Shown here piece by piece: positions 34,828 through 41,444 of a stretch of DNA of 41,444 nucleotides. Both the position numbers and the translations under genes were made by a program. The notes beneath the pieces are model-generated. The model searched no databases, was not told the DNA's origin, and was given only the letters and a program-made list of their open reading frames with translations. Source of the DNA: an uncultured Acidimicrobiales bacterium (GTDB taxonomy: Bacteria; Actinomycetota; Acidimicrobiia; Acidimicrobiales; SZUA-35); the NCBI GenBank assembly GCA_937930695.1, contig CALHCB010000076.1:1-41444 (forward strand). Reading direction: 5' to 3'. Each line of letters begins with the position of its first letter. The stretch's first letter is position 1.

Positions 34828-35889
34828 TCAAACTCCAGAGACGGCGATCTCGGTCGCCTTGATTGCTACCCAAACATCCGCACCAGGGGTGAGCGATAGA
34901 TCTTCAACAGCCCCCGGGGTGACATCTGCGGTCAGATTGAGAGGTAAGCCGAGCTGGACTCTCGTCGTCTCTCCTAGAGGTTCGATGCTCTCGATCGTGG
35001 CTTGCCACGTATTGCGGGGGCTCCCGTGTGGCTTGTCACGATGCAAGGCCACGGCTCGAGGATGAATGGTCACGAGAACCGGCCCGCTTGCCGATCGATT
35101 GCTGGTCATCAGCGTAAAACCTCCGTCATCGACCGCTATGGCTCCCCCATCTACAACTCCCTGAATGAGGTTGATCCCGACGAGATCAGCGGCGTACCTC
35201 GATTGTGGTCTTCGCCGAATTTCTTCCGGTGTCCCGCTCTGCGTCACGTGTCCGTTCTCAAGCACGACGATTCGATCCGCCAACATAAATGCGTCCGCGG
35301 CGTCGTGGGTGATGACGAGACGAGGTGAGTGCACGGCGCTGAGATGATCACGAAGGAGGCGGCGCGTCGCCATATGAGTCGAGACGTCAAGGGCTCCGAG
35401 TGGTTCATCAAGCAGCAGAAGATCGGGGTTTGTTGCGAGAGCTCGCGCCAGCGCAACTCGCTGCGCCTGTCCACCGGACAATTCAGCGGGCCGTCGATCC
35501 GCCACGGCAGTCAGATCTAGGGAGTCAATCCAAGGCCATGCCGCCTCACGAGCTACCGCTCTCGATGACCCGGCGCTCATTGGCCCGAACGTAATGTTGT
35601 CCAGCGCTGTCATGTGCGGGAACAAGAGGTAGTCCTGAAACATCACCCCGATCCGACGCTTCTGAGCCGGAACAAACGTGTCCGCAGCCGGATCGTCCAG
35701 GACACCCTCGTTCAGCGAGATCACCCCGGAATGAAGCGGCTGGCTCCCGGCGATGGCTTCCAGGGTGGTGGACTTGCCTGCCCCATTTGGACCGAGCAAG
35801 ACCACTGTTTCTCCCGGCTCAATCTCGATCGAAACGTCCAACTCAAACTGAGACCTCTGGACACCTATCCGGGCGACAAGTCCACTCAT
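34828..35889 (-). CDS. modC: Molybdate ABC transporter ATP-binding protein ModC
   Basis: A 353-residue ABC ATPase. Walker A is LLGPNGAGKST, the Q-loop is VMFQDYLLFPHMTA, the signature is LSGGQAQRVALARALA, Walker B is LLLLDEPLGALD and the H-loop His is in VITHDAAD. The C-terminal ~100 residues form a TOBE-type domain (WQATIESIEPLGETTRVQL) that binds oxyanion in ModC proteins. I start at ATG 35889, overlapping the modB stop (ATGA). Order and neighbours (ModB, ModA) make molybdate or tungstate the likely substrate, which fits the cofactor genes at 9965-12826. Confidence 0.93.
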   Translation of the reverse strand: MSGLVARIGVQRSQFELDVSIEIEPGETVVLLGPNGAGKSTTLEAIAGSQPLHSGVISLNEGVLDDPAADTFVPAQKRRIGVMFQDYLLFPHMTALDNITFGPMSAGSSRAVAREAAWPWIDSLDLTAVADRRPAELSGGQAQRVALARALATNPDLLLLDEPLGALDVSTHMATRRLLRDHLSAVHSPRLVITHDAADAFMLADRIVVLENGHVTQSGTPEEIRRRPQSRYAADLVGINLIQGVVDGGAIAVDDGGFTLMTSNRSASGPVLVTIHPRAVALHRDKPHGSPRNTWQATIESIEPLGETTRVQLGLPLNLTADVTPGAVEDLSLTPGADVWVAIKATEIAVSGV

Positions 35890-36689
35890 GCTCTCCACCA
35901 ACGATCGCGCAAACCGAGCAGCACGAGAACAGAAATCACGACGAGCACCAGACTCATGGCAACTGCTGCATCACGATCAGATTCAAGAGCGACAAACACT
36001 GCGAGCGGCAGAGTCTGGGTACGACCTTGCAGGTTTCCGGCAAACGTGATGGTTGCTCCAAACTCGCCGAGCGCTCGGGCCCAAGCAAGGACCACTCCTG
36101 ACAGAATCGAGGGGCGGATCATCGGGAGAGTGACTCGGCGAAAGACCGTGAGCGTCGATGCGCCGAGCGACGACGCCGCGGCCTCGTACCGAGGGTCGAG
36201 GTTTCGCAGCGCACCCTCAACCGTGATCACAAGGAAGGGAAGTGCCACGAAGGTGTTGGCCACGATCACGCCAGCCGTCGAGAACGGAAGGAGCAACCCA
36301 GTAGCGCTTTCAAGCTGTTCGCCGATCAAACCTCGCTTACCAAAGGCAAACAGGAGCGTCGCTCCGCCGACAACCGGTGGAAGAACCATCGGCAGTGTCA
36401 CGACGGCGCGGATGATGGTGCGGCCGGGCATATTCGTTCTGGCGAGAAGCCAGGCGAGCGGAATCCCGACAAGAGCGGAGATGGCGGCAGCTGCAAGCGA
36501 TGTCATCAGCGACAGTCGCAAACCATCAAGGACCGTGCGACTCGTAAGAAGACGGGGCAGATCAGACCATGGCACTCGCCAAAGCAAGCCAGCCAGGGGA
36601 AGGGCGAAGAAGGCCACACCCAATCCCCCCAACGCAAGAATCGGCCACGGCGCGGCAGTGGTTACGCCGGATCTCCGTCGTTCTTTCAC
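35886..36689 (-). CDS. modB: Molybdate ABC transporter permease ModB
   Basis: A 267-residue permease with about six membrane helices. Helix-rich segments are visible at 16-40, 58-85, 95-115, 135-155, 190-205 and 240-260. The coupling motif for the ATPase is EAAASSLGASTLTVFRRVTLP near residue 170, and ARALGEFGATITFAG is typical of ModB. It begins with GTG 36689, overlapping the modA stop, and its own stop overlaps modC. Confidence 0.93.
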   Translation of the reverse strand: MKERRRSGVTTAAPWPILALGGLGVAFFALPLAGLLWRVPWSDLPRLLTSRTVLDGLRLSLMTSLAAAAISALVGIPLAWLLARTNMPGRTIIRAVVTLPMVLPPVVGGATLLFAFGKRGLIGEQLESATGLLLPFSTAGVIVANTFVALPFLVITVEGALRNLDPRYEAAASSLGASTLTVFRRVTLPMIRPSILSGVVLAWARALGEFGATITFAGNLQGRTQTLPLAVFVALESDRDAAVAMSLVLVVISVLVLLGLRDRWWRA

Positions 36690-37468
36690 GAGACCGGCAG
36701 AAATCCGTGTCTCGCCAGCACAGCCTGCCCCTCGGCCGACAACACATAGCTAACGAATCCGATTGTGTTCACTGACGGTTCTGACTCGCTCGATCCCAGG
36801 ATCATGACGATCGGGTAGGCACGCACTGTGTTGACCGATTCATCAATCGGTATCCGCTCGACGCTGGCCAGACCCCCGACAAGATCCGACTCGTAGACCA
36901 CTCCCCCGTCTAGCTCGCCATCAGCTACTTTCGACAGCAAGGCCCGAACGCTCGGCTCGTGCGTGTCTGGAACAGGAACCAGATTGGCGATCTCAAACGC
37001 GGCCGCGGCGGCTTCGCCACACGGCACGATCTGTGCACACATCCCGAGCTCCAATTCAGAACGTTCGAAGTCCGCGAGCGATCGAATCGACCCGGGATTT
37101 CCACTTGGGACAGCGATTGCGAGCGAGTTGCGCGCAAACATCTGCGGCGACTCGTAGACCAGGCCGTCTGCTTCAAGCTCATGGAGAACCTCAAAGCTCG
37201 CGGCGGCGAACACATCTGCATCCGCTCCGTCAAGAATTTGCTCCCGCAAGCTGGTACTCCCGCCCAGATTGAGCTCAAGACTGATGTCGGGATGATCGCG
37301 CTGATACGTCTCGACTAGCTCGCTGAACGCATCGGTGAGCGACGAAGCAGCGAAGACGAACACCACTTCTTCCTCTTCGGAGGCTCCGCAGCCCGTCACC
37401 ACGAACAACAGCCCCGCGACAAGAAGAGCTTTCCATCGCCTCCTGAGATCTGCACGTGGTCGATTCAT
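36686..37468 (-). CDS. modA: Molybdate-binding lipoprotein ModA
   Basis: A 260-residue solute-binding lipoprotein. The signal peptide ends in lipobox VVTGC (C27), followed by VFAASSLTDAFSELVETY (oxyanion-binding Ser residues), LNLGGSTSLREQILDGADADVFAAAS, and VVYESDLVGG near the hinge. It captures molybdate or tungstate outside the membrane and hands it to ModBC. It is the first gene of modABC and divergent from the PadR-type regulator; the intervening ~65 bases must hold their promoters. Confidence 0.93.
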   Translation of the reverse strand: MNRPRADLRRRWKALLVAGLLFVVTGCGASEEEEVVFVFAASSLTDAFSELVETYQRDHPDISLELNLGGSTSLREQILDGADADVFAAASFEVLHELEADGLVYESPQMFARNSLAIAVPSGNPGSIRSLADFERSELELGMCAQIVPCGEAAAAAFEIANLVPVPDTHEPSVRALLSKVADGELDGGVVYESDLVGGLASVERIPIDESVNTVRAYPIVMILGSSESEPSVNTIGFVSYVLSAEGQAVLARHGFLPVS

Positions 37469-37533
37469 ACGTCACAATGAGACTACTGCCGAGCAGAAGA
37501 CGACACCATGCCTTGGAGAAGAGGACTCCTACT

Positions 37534-38034
37534 GTGAAAGACGAATATCTCTCCGCAACCGACCATGTCGTGCTGGCGGTCCTCGCCGAGGCCCCATCAC
37601 ATGGTTTCGCCCTCGCTCAGCAGCTGTCCTCAACCAGTGATCTCGGCCGCATCTTTACGGTTCGTCGCCCGCTCGTCTATCGGGCGCTGAATCGACTCGT
37701 CGAGAACGACCTCGCAACACCCGGTCGACGAGAGCCAAGCACTGCCGGCCCACAGCGGCGCATTCACATCGCGTCACCGAACGGGCGGCGAATCAATACG
37801 GATTGGCTGAGCGAACCGGTACGACATGTGCGGGATGTACGGACACAGCTCCTCGTAAAACTTCGGTTGCTTGATCGCTCTGAACTGTCGAACGAGCAGC
37901 TGGTGCACTCTCAGCGCCTCGAGCTCAACGAGACGCTTGAGCAACTCATCGCTCGTGGCGCGACGGGCGATGCGGTCGATCAGTGGCGCATGCACTCAGC
38001 AACAGCCACCTTGAGGTTCCTGAACTCCTTGTAG
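37534..38034 (+). CDS. PadR-family transcriptional regulator
   Basis: 166 residues from GTG 37534 (AGAGG nine bases upstream). The N-terminal winged helix is clear: LSATDHVVLAVLAEAPSHGFALAQQL, then VRRPLVYRALNRLVENDLATP, and a wing with RRIHIASPNG. The C-terminal half is helical with Leu repeats and would dimerise. An upstream ATG at 37477 gives a longer N-terminus without family resemblance. Being divergent from modABC, it may regulate molybdate uptake; the ligand is not visible, as no mop or TOBE-like domain is attached. Confidence 0.85.
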   Translation: MKDEYLSATDHVVLAVLAEAPSHGFALAQQLSSTSDLGRIFTVRRPLVYRALNRLVENDLATPGRREPSTAGPQRRIHIASPNGRRINTDWLSEPVRHVRDVRTQLLVKLRLLDRSELSNEQLVHSQRLELNETLEQLIARGATGDAVDQWRMHSATATLRFLNSL

Positions 38035-38062
38035 TCCGCCAAACCTCGCAGGACATCCGTTG

Positions 38063-39052
38063 TCACGCAGCACTGCCGCCTTCGAGACGATGCCGGCGGC
38101 GGTGGCATGCGCTACATCGCAAACTCAGCTCATCGGTCCGAGTGCGCTCAGACTCAGAGAACGGTGGATCATGGTCGAACTCGAGGAAGTCGGTCGTCCC
38201 ACAATCCACGCAGCCCTGATCGCGAGCTTGCACCACTCGCTTCTGACGGGTCGTCGGTGATCGTCGCTTCGAGGACGCGTTGACAGGATTCCCTTCGGCA
38301 TCGTGGATCAATGCTCGGAGAAACGCACTGTCGGCAACATCCTTGAGTAGGTGCATTGGAAGAGGTGTGCCGTCGTCCAACCGCAAACCGTTTCCTGCCA
38401 GGTGGATGACCAGTTCTTTGGCGATGGTCGGGTCATCGTCACCGATCAGTTCTCGCATCCCATCACATCGCTGATGAGCGAGGGTCGCCCAGCTGCCGTC
38501 GGTATTTCTCGATAACCCACGCGCCGCCCTGCGAGAGACGATCGCATCAAGTTTGGCGCGAACCAATGCACCAACAAGCGGAGGAAAACGGCAAACAACT
38601 GTGTGCGAACCATCTGGTTCGACATGAAACCGAACCGCTCTTCCCTGCTGATGGACCTGATCGATTTCGGCGGGAGAGAAGTTGTCGAACATCCACGCGG
38701 CAACTTCCTTCCGAATCTGACCGGCTGGAACCGCCCGAGCAATAGCCAGCAACTCGCGCTCATTGTCTGGCGTCGCAAGGCGAAGCAGAGCCCGGACTTT
38801 CGAATACGAGATGCCCCCACTTCGAAAAGCCTTGTCGATCTCCTGCAGACCGCGCAGTTGACGGCCCACTCGAATCCATTCGCGGGCTGTCGACACGCAG
38901 ACATCAGCCTCTATTGCCAACCAGTTGGCCGCCGACGGCGCACCGTCCTTCACCCATTCATCAGAGTCAGCGAACATGGCTGCGGCGCTGACGACATCAA
39001 CCTGACCTCGGGCCCATTGCTTGGCAGCTTCCCGGAAACGATCCGCGAACAC
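38063..39052 (-). CDS. DUF222/13E12-type protein with HNH nuclease domain
   Basis: A 329-residue protein of the actinobacterial DUF222 family. The N-terminal helical part includes VDVVSAAAMFADSDEW, SAANWLAIEADVCVSTAREWIRVG and ISYSKVRALLRLATPDNE. The C-terminal zinc/HNH fold has C281-x2-C284, the catalytic region EFDHDPPF (His294) and C313-x2-C316. Such genes occur in many copies in mycobacteria and relatives, sometimes near mobile DNA, with no proven role. The start at GTG 39052 has AGGAGG four bases upstream. No recombinase or inverted repeats are visible. Confidence 0.9.
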   Translation of the reverse strand: MFADRFREAAKQWARGQVDVVSAAAMFADSDEWVKDGAPSAANWLAIEADVCVSTAREWIRVGRQLRGLQEIDKAFRSGGISYSKVRALLRLATPDNERELLAIARAVPAGQIRKEVAAWMFDNFSPAEIDQVHQQGRAVRFHVEPDGSHTVVCRFPPLVGALVRAKLDAIVSRRAARGLSRNTDGSWATLAHQRCDGMRELIGDDDPTIAKELVIHLAGNGLRLDDGTPLPMHLLKDVADSAFLRALIHDAEGNPVNASSKRRSPTTRQKRVVQARDQGCVDCGTTDFLEFDHDPPFSESERTRTDELSLRCSACHRRRHRLEGGSAA

Positions 39053-39193
39053 GGCTCCTCCTCAACATCTACATCGTTCTCTGTGGGACGACCAGTAGCT
39101 GGGAGGGTTGTCGAGCTCCGAGCTGCCAGCGTAGACACAGCTCGCAAAATCACAACAGGTGGCAGATCGTTTCCGCAATACGATCACCTGGAC

Positions 39194-39850
39194 ATGACTG
39201 TTCGATCACGAGTCGGATTTGCTGGATGCGCCGCACTAGCGCTCCTCGGCTGCATCCAATCGGGCGCCTCTGCGACACCCGAGCTGGCGGTACTTCGGCT
39301 CGAGCTTGCCGAGTGCTCGACGGAAAATCAGCACCGGGCCACCGCCTTTTTGGTGGGCGACGATTTGGCATTCACCGTGGCACACGCGTTCGACAACATC
39401 GGGTCCTTCGTGGTCCGCTCGTCGAGCGGCGAACTCACTGAGGCCGAAGTGGTTTACCTCGACACGGACAGAGATATCGCTCTGATTCGACTTGCCTCGT
39501 CGGCATCTCCAAGCCTCGCACTGATCAACCCTGATGAGAACACCTCAGTGAGCGTCATCTCATTCGCTGATGTCGACGGTCCTGTCGTGAAGGACGCCCA
39601 GATTTTGCGATTCGTTCGTCTGACTCTTGACGGAGTCGGAGACCGGGCAGGCATCGAGGTAGCCGCCGACATTCAATCGGGCGACTCAGGTGGACCCATC
39701 GTGGATCGCGACGGCAGGGTCCTCGGGATGGTGTTTGCAACGGCGCGTCAGGGCGAGCGCGGCTGGGCTGTGGCGGCCTCCGAACTCGAAACCGCACTCG
39801 ACGAAGTCTCAGAAGAACCGATTGACCTTCCTTGCGAGCCACGCCCCTAG
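39194..39850 (+). CDS. Trypsin-like serine protease lipoprotein
   Basis: 218 residues from ATG 39194. The signal peptide ends in lipobox LALLGC (C20). The catalytic triad is readable: His64 in TVAHAFD, Asp94 in TDRDIALI, and Ser165 in the GDSGGPIV motif. No transmembrane or PDZ domain follows. It is short for the trypsin-like family and would be a membrane-tethered extracytoplasmic protease. A longer open frame upstream (to 38603) is antisense to the HNH gene and is not used. Confidence 0.9.
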   Translation: MTVRSRVGFAGCAALALLGCIQSGASATPELAVLRLELAECSTENQHRATAFLVGDDLAFTVAHAFDNIGSFVVRSSSGELTEAEVVYLDTDRDIALIRLASSASPSLALINPDENTSVSVISFADVDGPVVKDAQILRFVRLTLDGVGDRAGIEVAADIQSGDSGGPIVDRDGRVLGMVFATARQGERGWAVAASELETALDEVSEEPIDLPCEPRP

Positions 39851-39856
39851 AGGCTG

Positions 39857-41059
39857 CTATCCAAGCTCACTTCCAACAATCGAAACGAAGCTCACGCACT
39901 CCCCAGGTGCTCCACCAAGATTGTGAGTCATGCCGAGCGTCTTTCCGGCTTCGGTGACGCTCTTGATTTGGCGATCATCAGGGGCTTCCTGGCGTAGCTG
40001 CAGCCAGCATTCGAACAACATCCGCAAACCGGACGCACCAATTGGGTGACCGAAGCTCTTCAGCCCTCCATCTGGATTGATCGGCAGCTCACCGTCGAGG
40101 TCGTACGTACCCGACAGAACTTCCTTCCAACCAAGACCCCGTTCAGCGAATCCGAGGTCTTCCATGAGCACGAGTTCTGTTGGTGTGAAGCAGTCGTGCA
40201 CCTCTGCCATCGCAATCTCGGATCGTGGATTCTCGATCCCAGCTTGTGCATACGCATCCTCGGCGCACGCCACGACCTCGTTGAAGGTTGTGTAGTCATA
40301 CCCGGGGTCGATTGGACCAGCAGCCGGCCCTGCTGAGAAGGCAAGGGCCTTCACATAGAGCGGATTCTCGCAATACTTGTGGGCGTCTTCGGCGCGGACA
40401 ATGATCGCGGCCGCGGCGCCGTCGCTCACGCCGGAGCAGTCGAAGATTCCGAGCTGTCCAGCGATTAGTGGCGCGTTGCAGATCGTGTCTTTTCCAACTT
40501 CTTTGCGGAACTGCGCCCGCGGATTGCGTGCTCCGTTGAAGTGGTTCTTCCAGGCAATGCGGGTCAAGACATCCTTCATCTCCGTCTCGTCCACGCCGTA
40601 CTTTTCCGAGTAGGCCGGGGCGAGCAATGAGAACATCGCTGGGGCGGTTAGTTCTGGCTGGGTTCCGTCCCCGGGGATCGTTGCACCAGTGAGTCCGGAC
40701 ATTCCGTTGTCCTTGAGCTTCTCGACACCGAAAGCTGCCACCATGTCGTATGCGCCTGATGCCACTGCGTAGCACGCATTGCGGAAGGCTTCGGAGCCTG
40801 TCGCACACATGTTCTCAACTCTGGTGACGGGCTTGTAGTCGATCTTCAGCGCTCGGCTCAACGTAAGACCGGAAACGCCCGAACCCAGTGTCCCGAACCA
40901 ATACGCATCGATGTCAGCCTGCTCGATTCCAGCGGAGGCATAGGCCTCGACCGAGGCCTCGACCAACATGTCCTCGACACTCTTGTCCCAGTGCTCACCG
41001 AATGGGGTGCACCCCATTCCGACAATTGCTACCTGATCTTTGATTCCCCGTGATGCCAT
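39857..41059 (-). CDS. Thiolase/acetyl-CoA acetyltransferase (SCP-x type)
   Basis: A 400-residue thiolase-fold enzyme. The nucleophilic Cys is in VENMCATGSEAF (C85); HDCFTPTELVLM and SFGHPIGASGLRML provide the other active-site groups. The layout resembles sterol-carrier-protein-x thiolases and the lipid-transfer group, which act in beta-oxidation of branched or steroid side chains. It is followed on its upstream side by an OB-fold gene, a pairing typical of this family, in which the partner subunit is needed for activity. The start at ATG 41059 is nine bases from the previous stop. Confidence 0.92.
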   Translation of the reverse strand: MASRGIKDQVAIVGMGCTPFGEHWDKSVEDMLVEASVEAYASAGIEQADIDAYWFGTLGSGVSGLTLSRALKIDYKPVTRVENMCATGSEAFRNACYAVASGAYDMVAAFGVEKLKDNGMSGLTGATIPGDGTQPELTAPAMFSLLAPAYSEKYGVDETEMKDVLTRIAWKNHFNGARNPRAQFRKEVGKDTICNAPLIAGQLGIFDCSGVSDGAAAAIIVRAEDAHKYCENPLYVKALAFSAGPAAGPIDPGYDYTTFNEVVACAEDAYAQAGIENPRSEIAMAEVHDCFTPTELVLMEDLGFAERGLGWKEVLSGTYDLDGELPINPDGGLKSFGHPIGASGLRMLFECWLQLRQEAPDDRQIKSVTEAGKTLGMTHNLGGAPGECVSFVSIVGSELG

Positions 41060-41068
41060 ATCGGCCCC

Positions 41069-41444
41069 CTAAGTCGTAACCGGTCTTGCTTTCCAAAAGT
41101 AGTTGTGGATGCCATTCGCTGTCAGCATCCTTCGAAAGGTCATCTCGACGCGATTGCCAATCTTGACATCCTCAGGATTGGCATCGGCAAGCTCGCATTG
41201 AAATCGGCCGCCCCCGTCAAAGTCGATCACCACAGCGATCGTCGGCGGCGACAACGAGTAAGCCAAACGATCGATCGTGAACGTCACGACCGTTGCTTGC
41301 ACATCTGCCATTGGCGCCGGATCCATCTCGTCAACGGCCCCTCCTTGAACGGACACGCGCATTGGAGGCAAATGTACTGCTCCAGTGGATCGGTCCTTCG
41401 AGCCAACGAAACCGTACTTCCAAGACTCGTTCCGGTACGCAGGT
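41069..41444 (-). CDS. DUF35-type OB-fold protein, partial at 5' end
   Basis: The frame is open to the window edge, so the start is missing and at least 124 codons are visible. The sequence PAYRNESWKYGFVGS ... GAVHLPPMRV followed by ATVVTFTIDRLAYSL and FQCELADANPEDVKIGNRVEM is the rubredoxin-like/OB-fold pair of the DUF35 family. The zinc ribbon's usual cysteines are missing: the first pair reads KDRSTG and the second RVSVQG. It is the probable partner of the thiolase that follows. Upstream sequence may include an HMG-CoA-synthase-like domain, as in some relatives, but this is not visible. Confidence 0.8.
   Translation of the reverse strand, partial: PAYRNESWKYGFVGSKDRSTGAVHLPPMRVSVQGGAVDEMDPAPMADVQATVVTFTIDRLAYSLSPPTIAVVIDFDGGGRFQCELADANPEDVKIGNRVEMTFRRMLTANGIHNYFWKARPVTT

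Noticed and set aside
38063-39193. Mobile element around the DUF222-HNH gene
   Set aside because: No inverted repeats, target duplications, transposase or integrase could be seen; the HNH gene alone does not show mobility.

Overview
The window looks like a chromosomal segment of a marine- or freshwater-type high-GC actinobacterium, most plausibly of the class Acidimicrobiia (Ilumatobacter-like). This is inferred from moderately high GC, a galU-moeA block next to a divergent fmdB gene (an arrangement also known in mycobacteria), a DUF222/13E12-type HNH protein, tldD/tldE, and many GTG/TTG starts with 4-base stop/start overlaps. UGA is clearly a normal stop codon here: tldD, pmbA, tesB, the DUF2237 gene, modA and modB all end in TGA inside tight overlaps with the next gene.

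Layout. 1-6266 (minus) is most of a giant exported adhesin-like protein with SdrD_B/DUF11-type domains and, at the window edge, tandem 399-bp (133-aa) repeats. 6455-9100 holds a small helix-turn/ribbon-like protein, a flavin reductase, a decayed histidine-kinase tail and a polytopic membrane protein. 9152-13799 (minus) is galU-moeA-moaA-moaC-membrane protein-tRNA-Ala, a molybdenum-cofactor cluster. 13943-15230 (plus) is fmdB, a 53-aa membrane protein and a SAF-domain (CpaB-like) protein. 15239-19462 (minus) is a compact run tldD-pmbA(tldE)-PHP phosphoesterase-thioredoxin lipoprotein, divergent from dxs (19654-21504, plus).

21506-29404 contains two cyclic-di-GMP proteins, one degenerate (minus) and one with intact motifs (plus), flanking an acyl-CoA thioesterase, a DUF2237 protein, an M15 peptidase lipoprotein and an acyl-CoA ligase. 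29475-31986 (plus) is a translationally coupled trio of one medium-chain and two short-chain dehydrogenases. 32124-34763 (plus) holds two exported proteins, one Thr/Pro-rich and one with two spondin-like halves. A bidirectional terminator separates these from modCBA (molybdate uptake, minus) with a divergent PadR regulator. The end of the window has a DUF222-HNH protein, a trypsin-like lipoprotein protease, an SCP-x-type thiolase and a partial DUF35-type OB-fold protein.

The most striking observation is the thioredoxin lipoprotein at 15239-15865. It is one continuous frame interrupted by exactly two TGA codons, which fall precisely on the two cysteines of the CxxC redox motif (W-TGA-P-F-TGA-R). 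A small hairpin with a GGUC apical loop sits 17 nt after the second TGA, the same loop sequence as the E. coli fdhF SECIS element. I read it as a selenoprotein with a UxxU active site, one SECIS-like element serving two UGAs, in a TldD/TldE operon. Whether the genome encodes selA/selB/selC/selD cannot be seen here.
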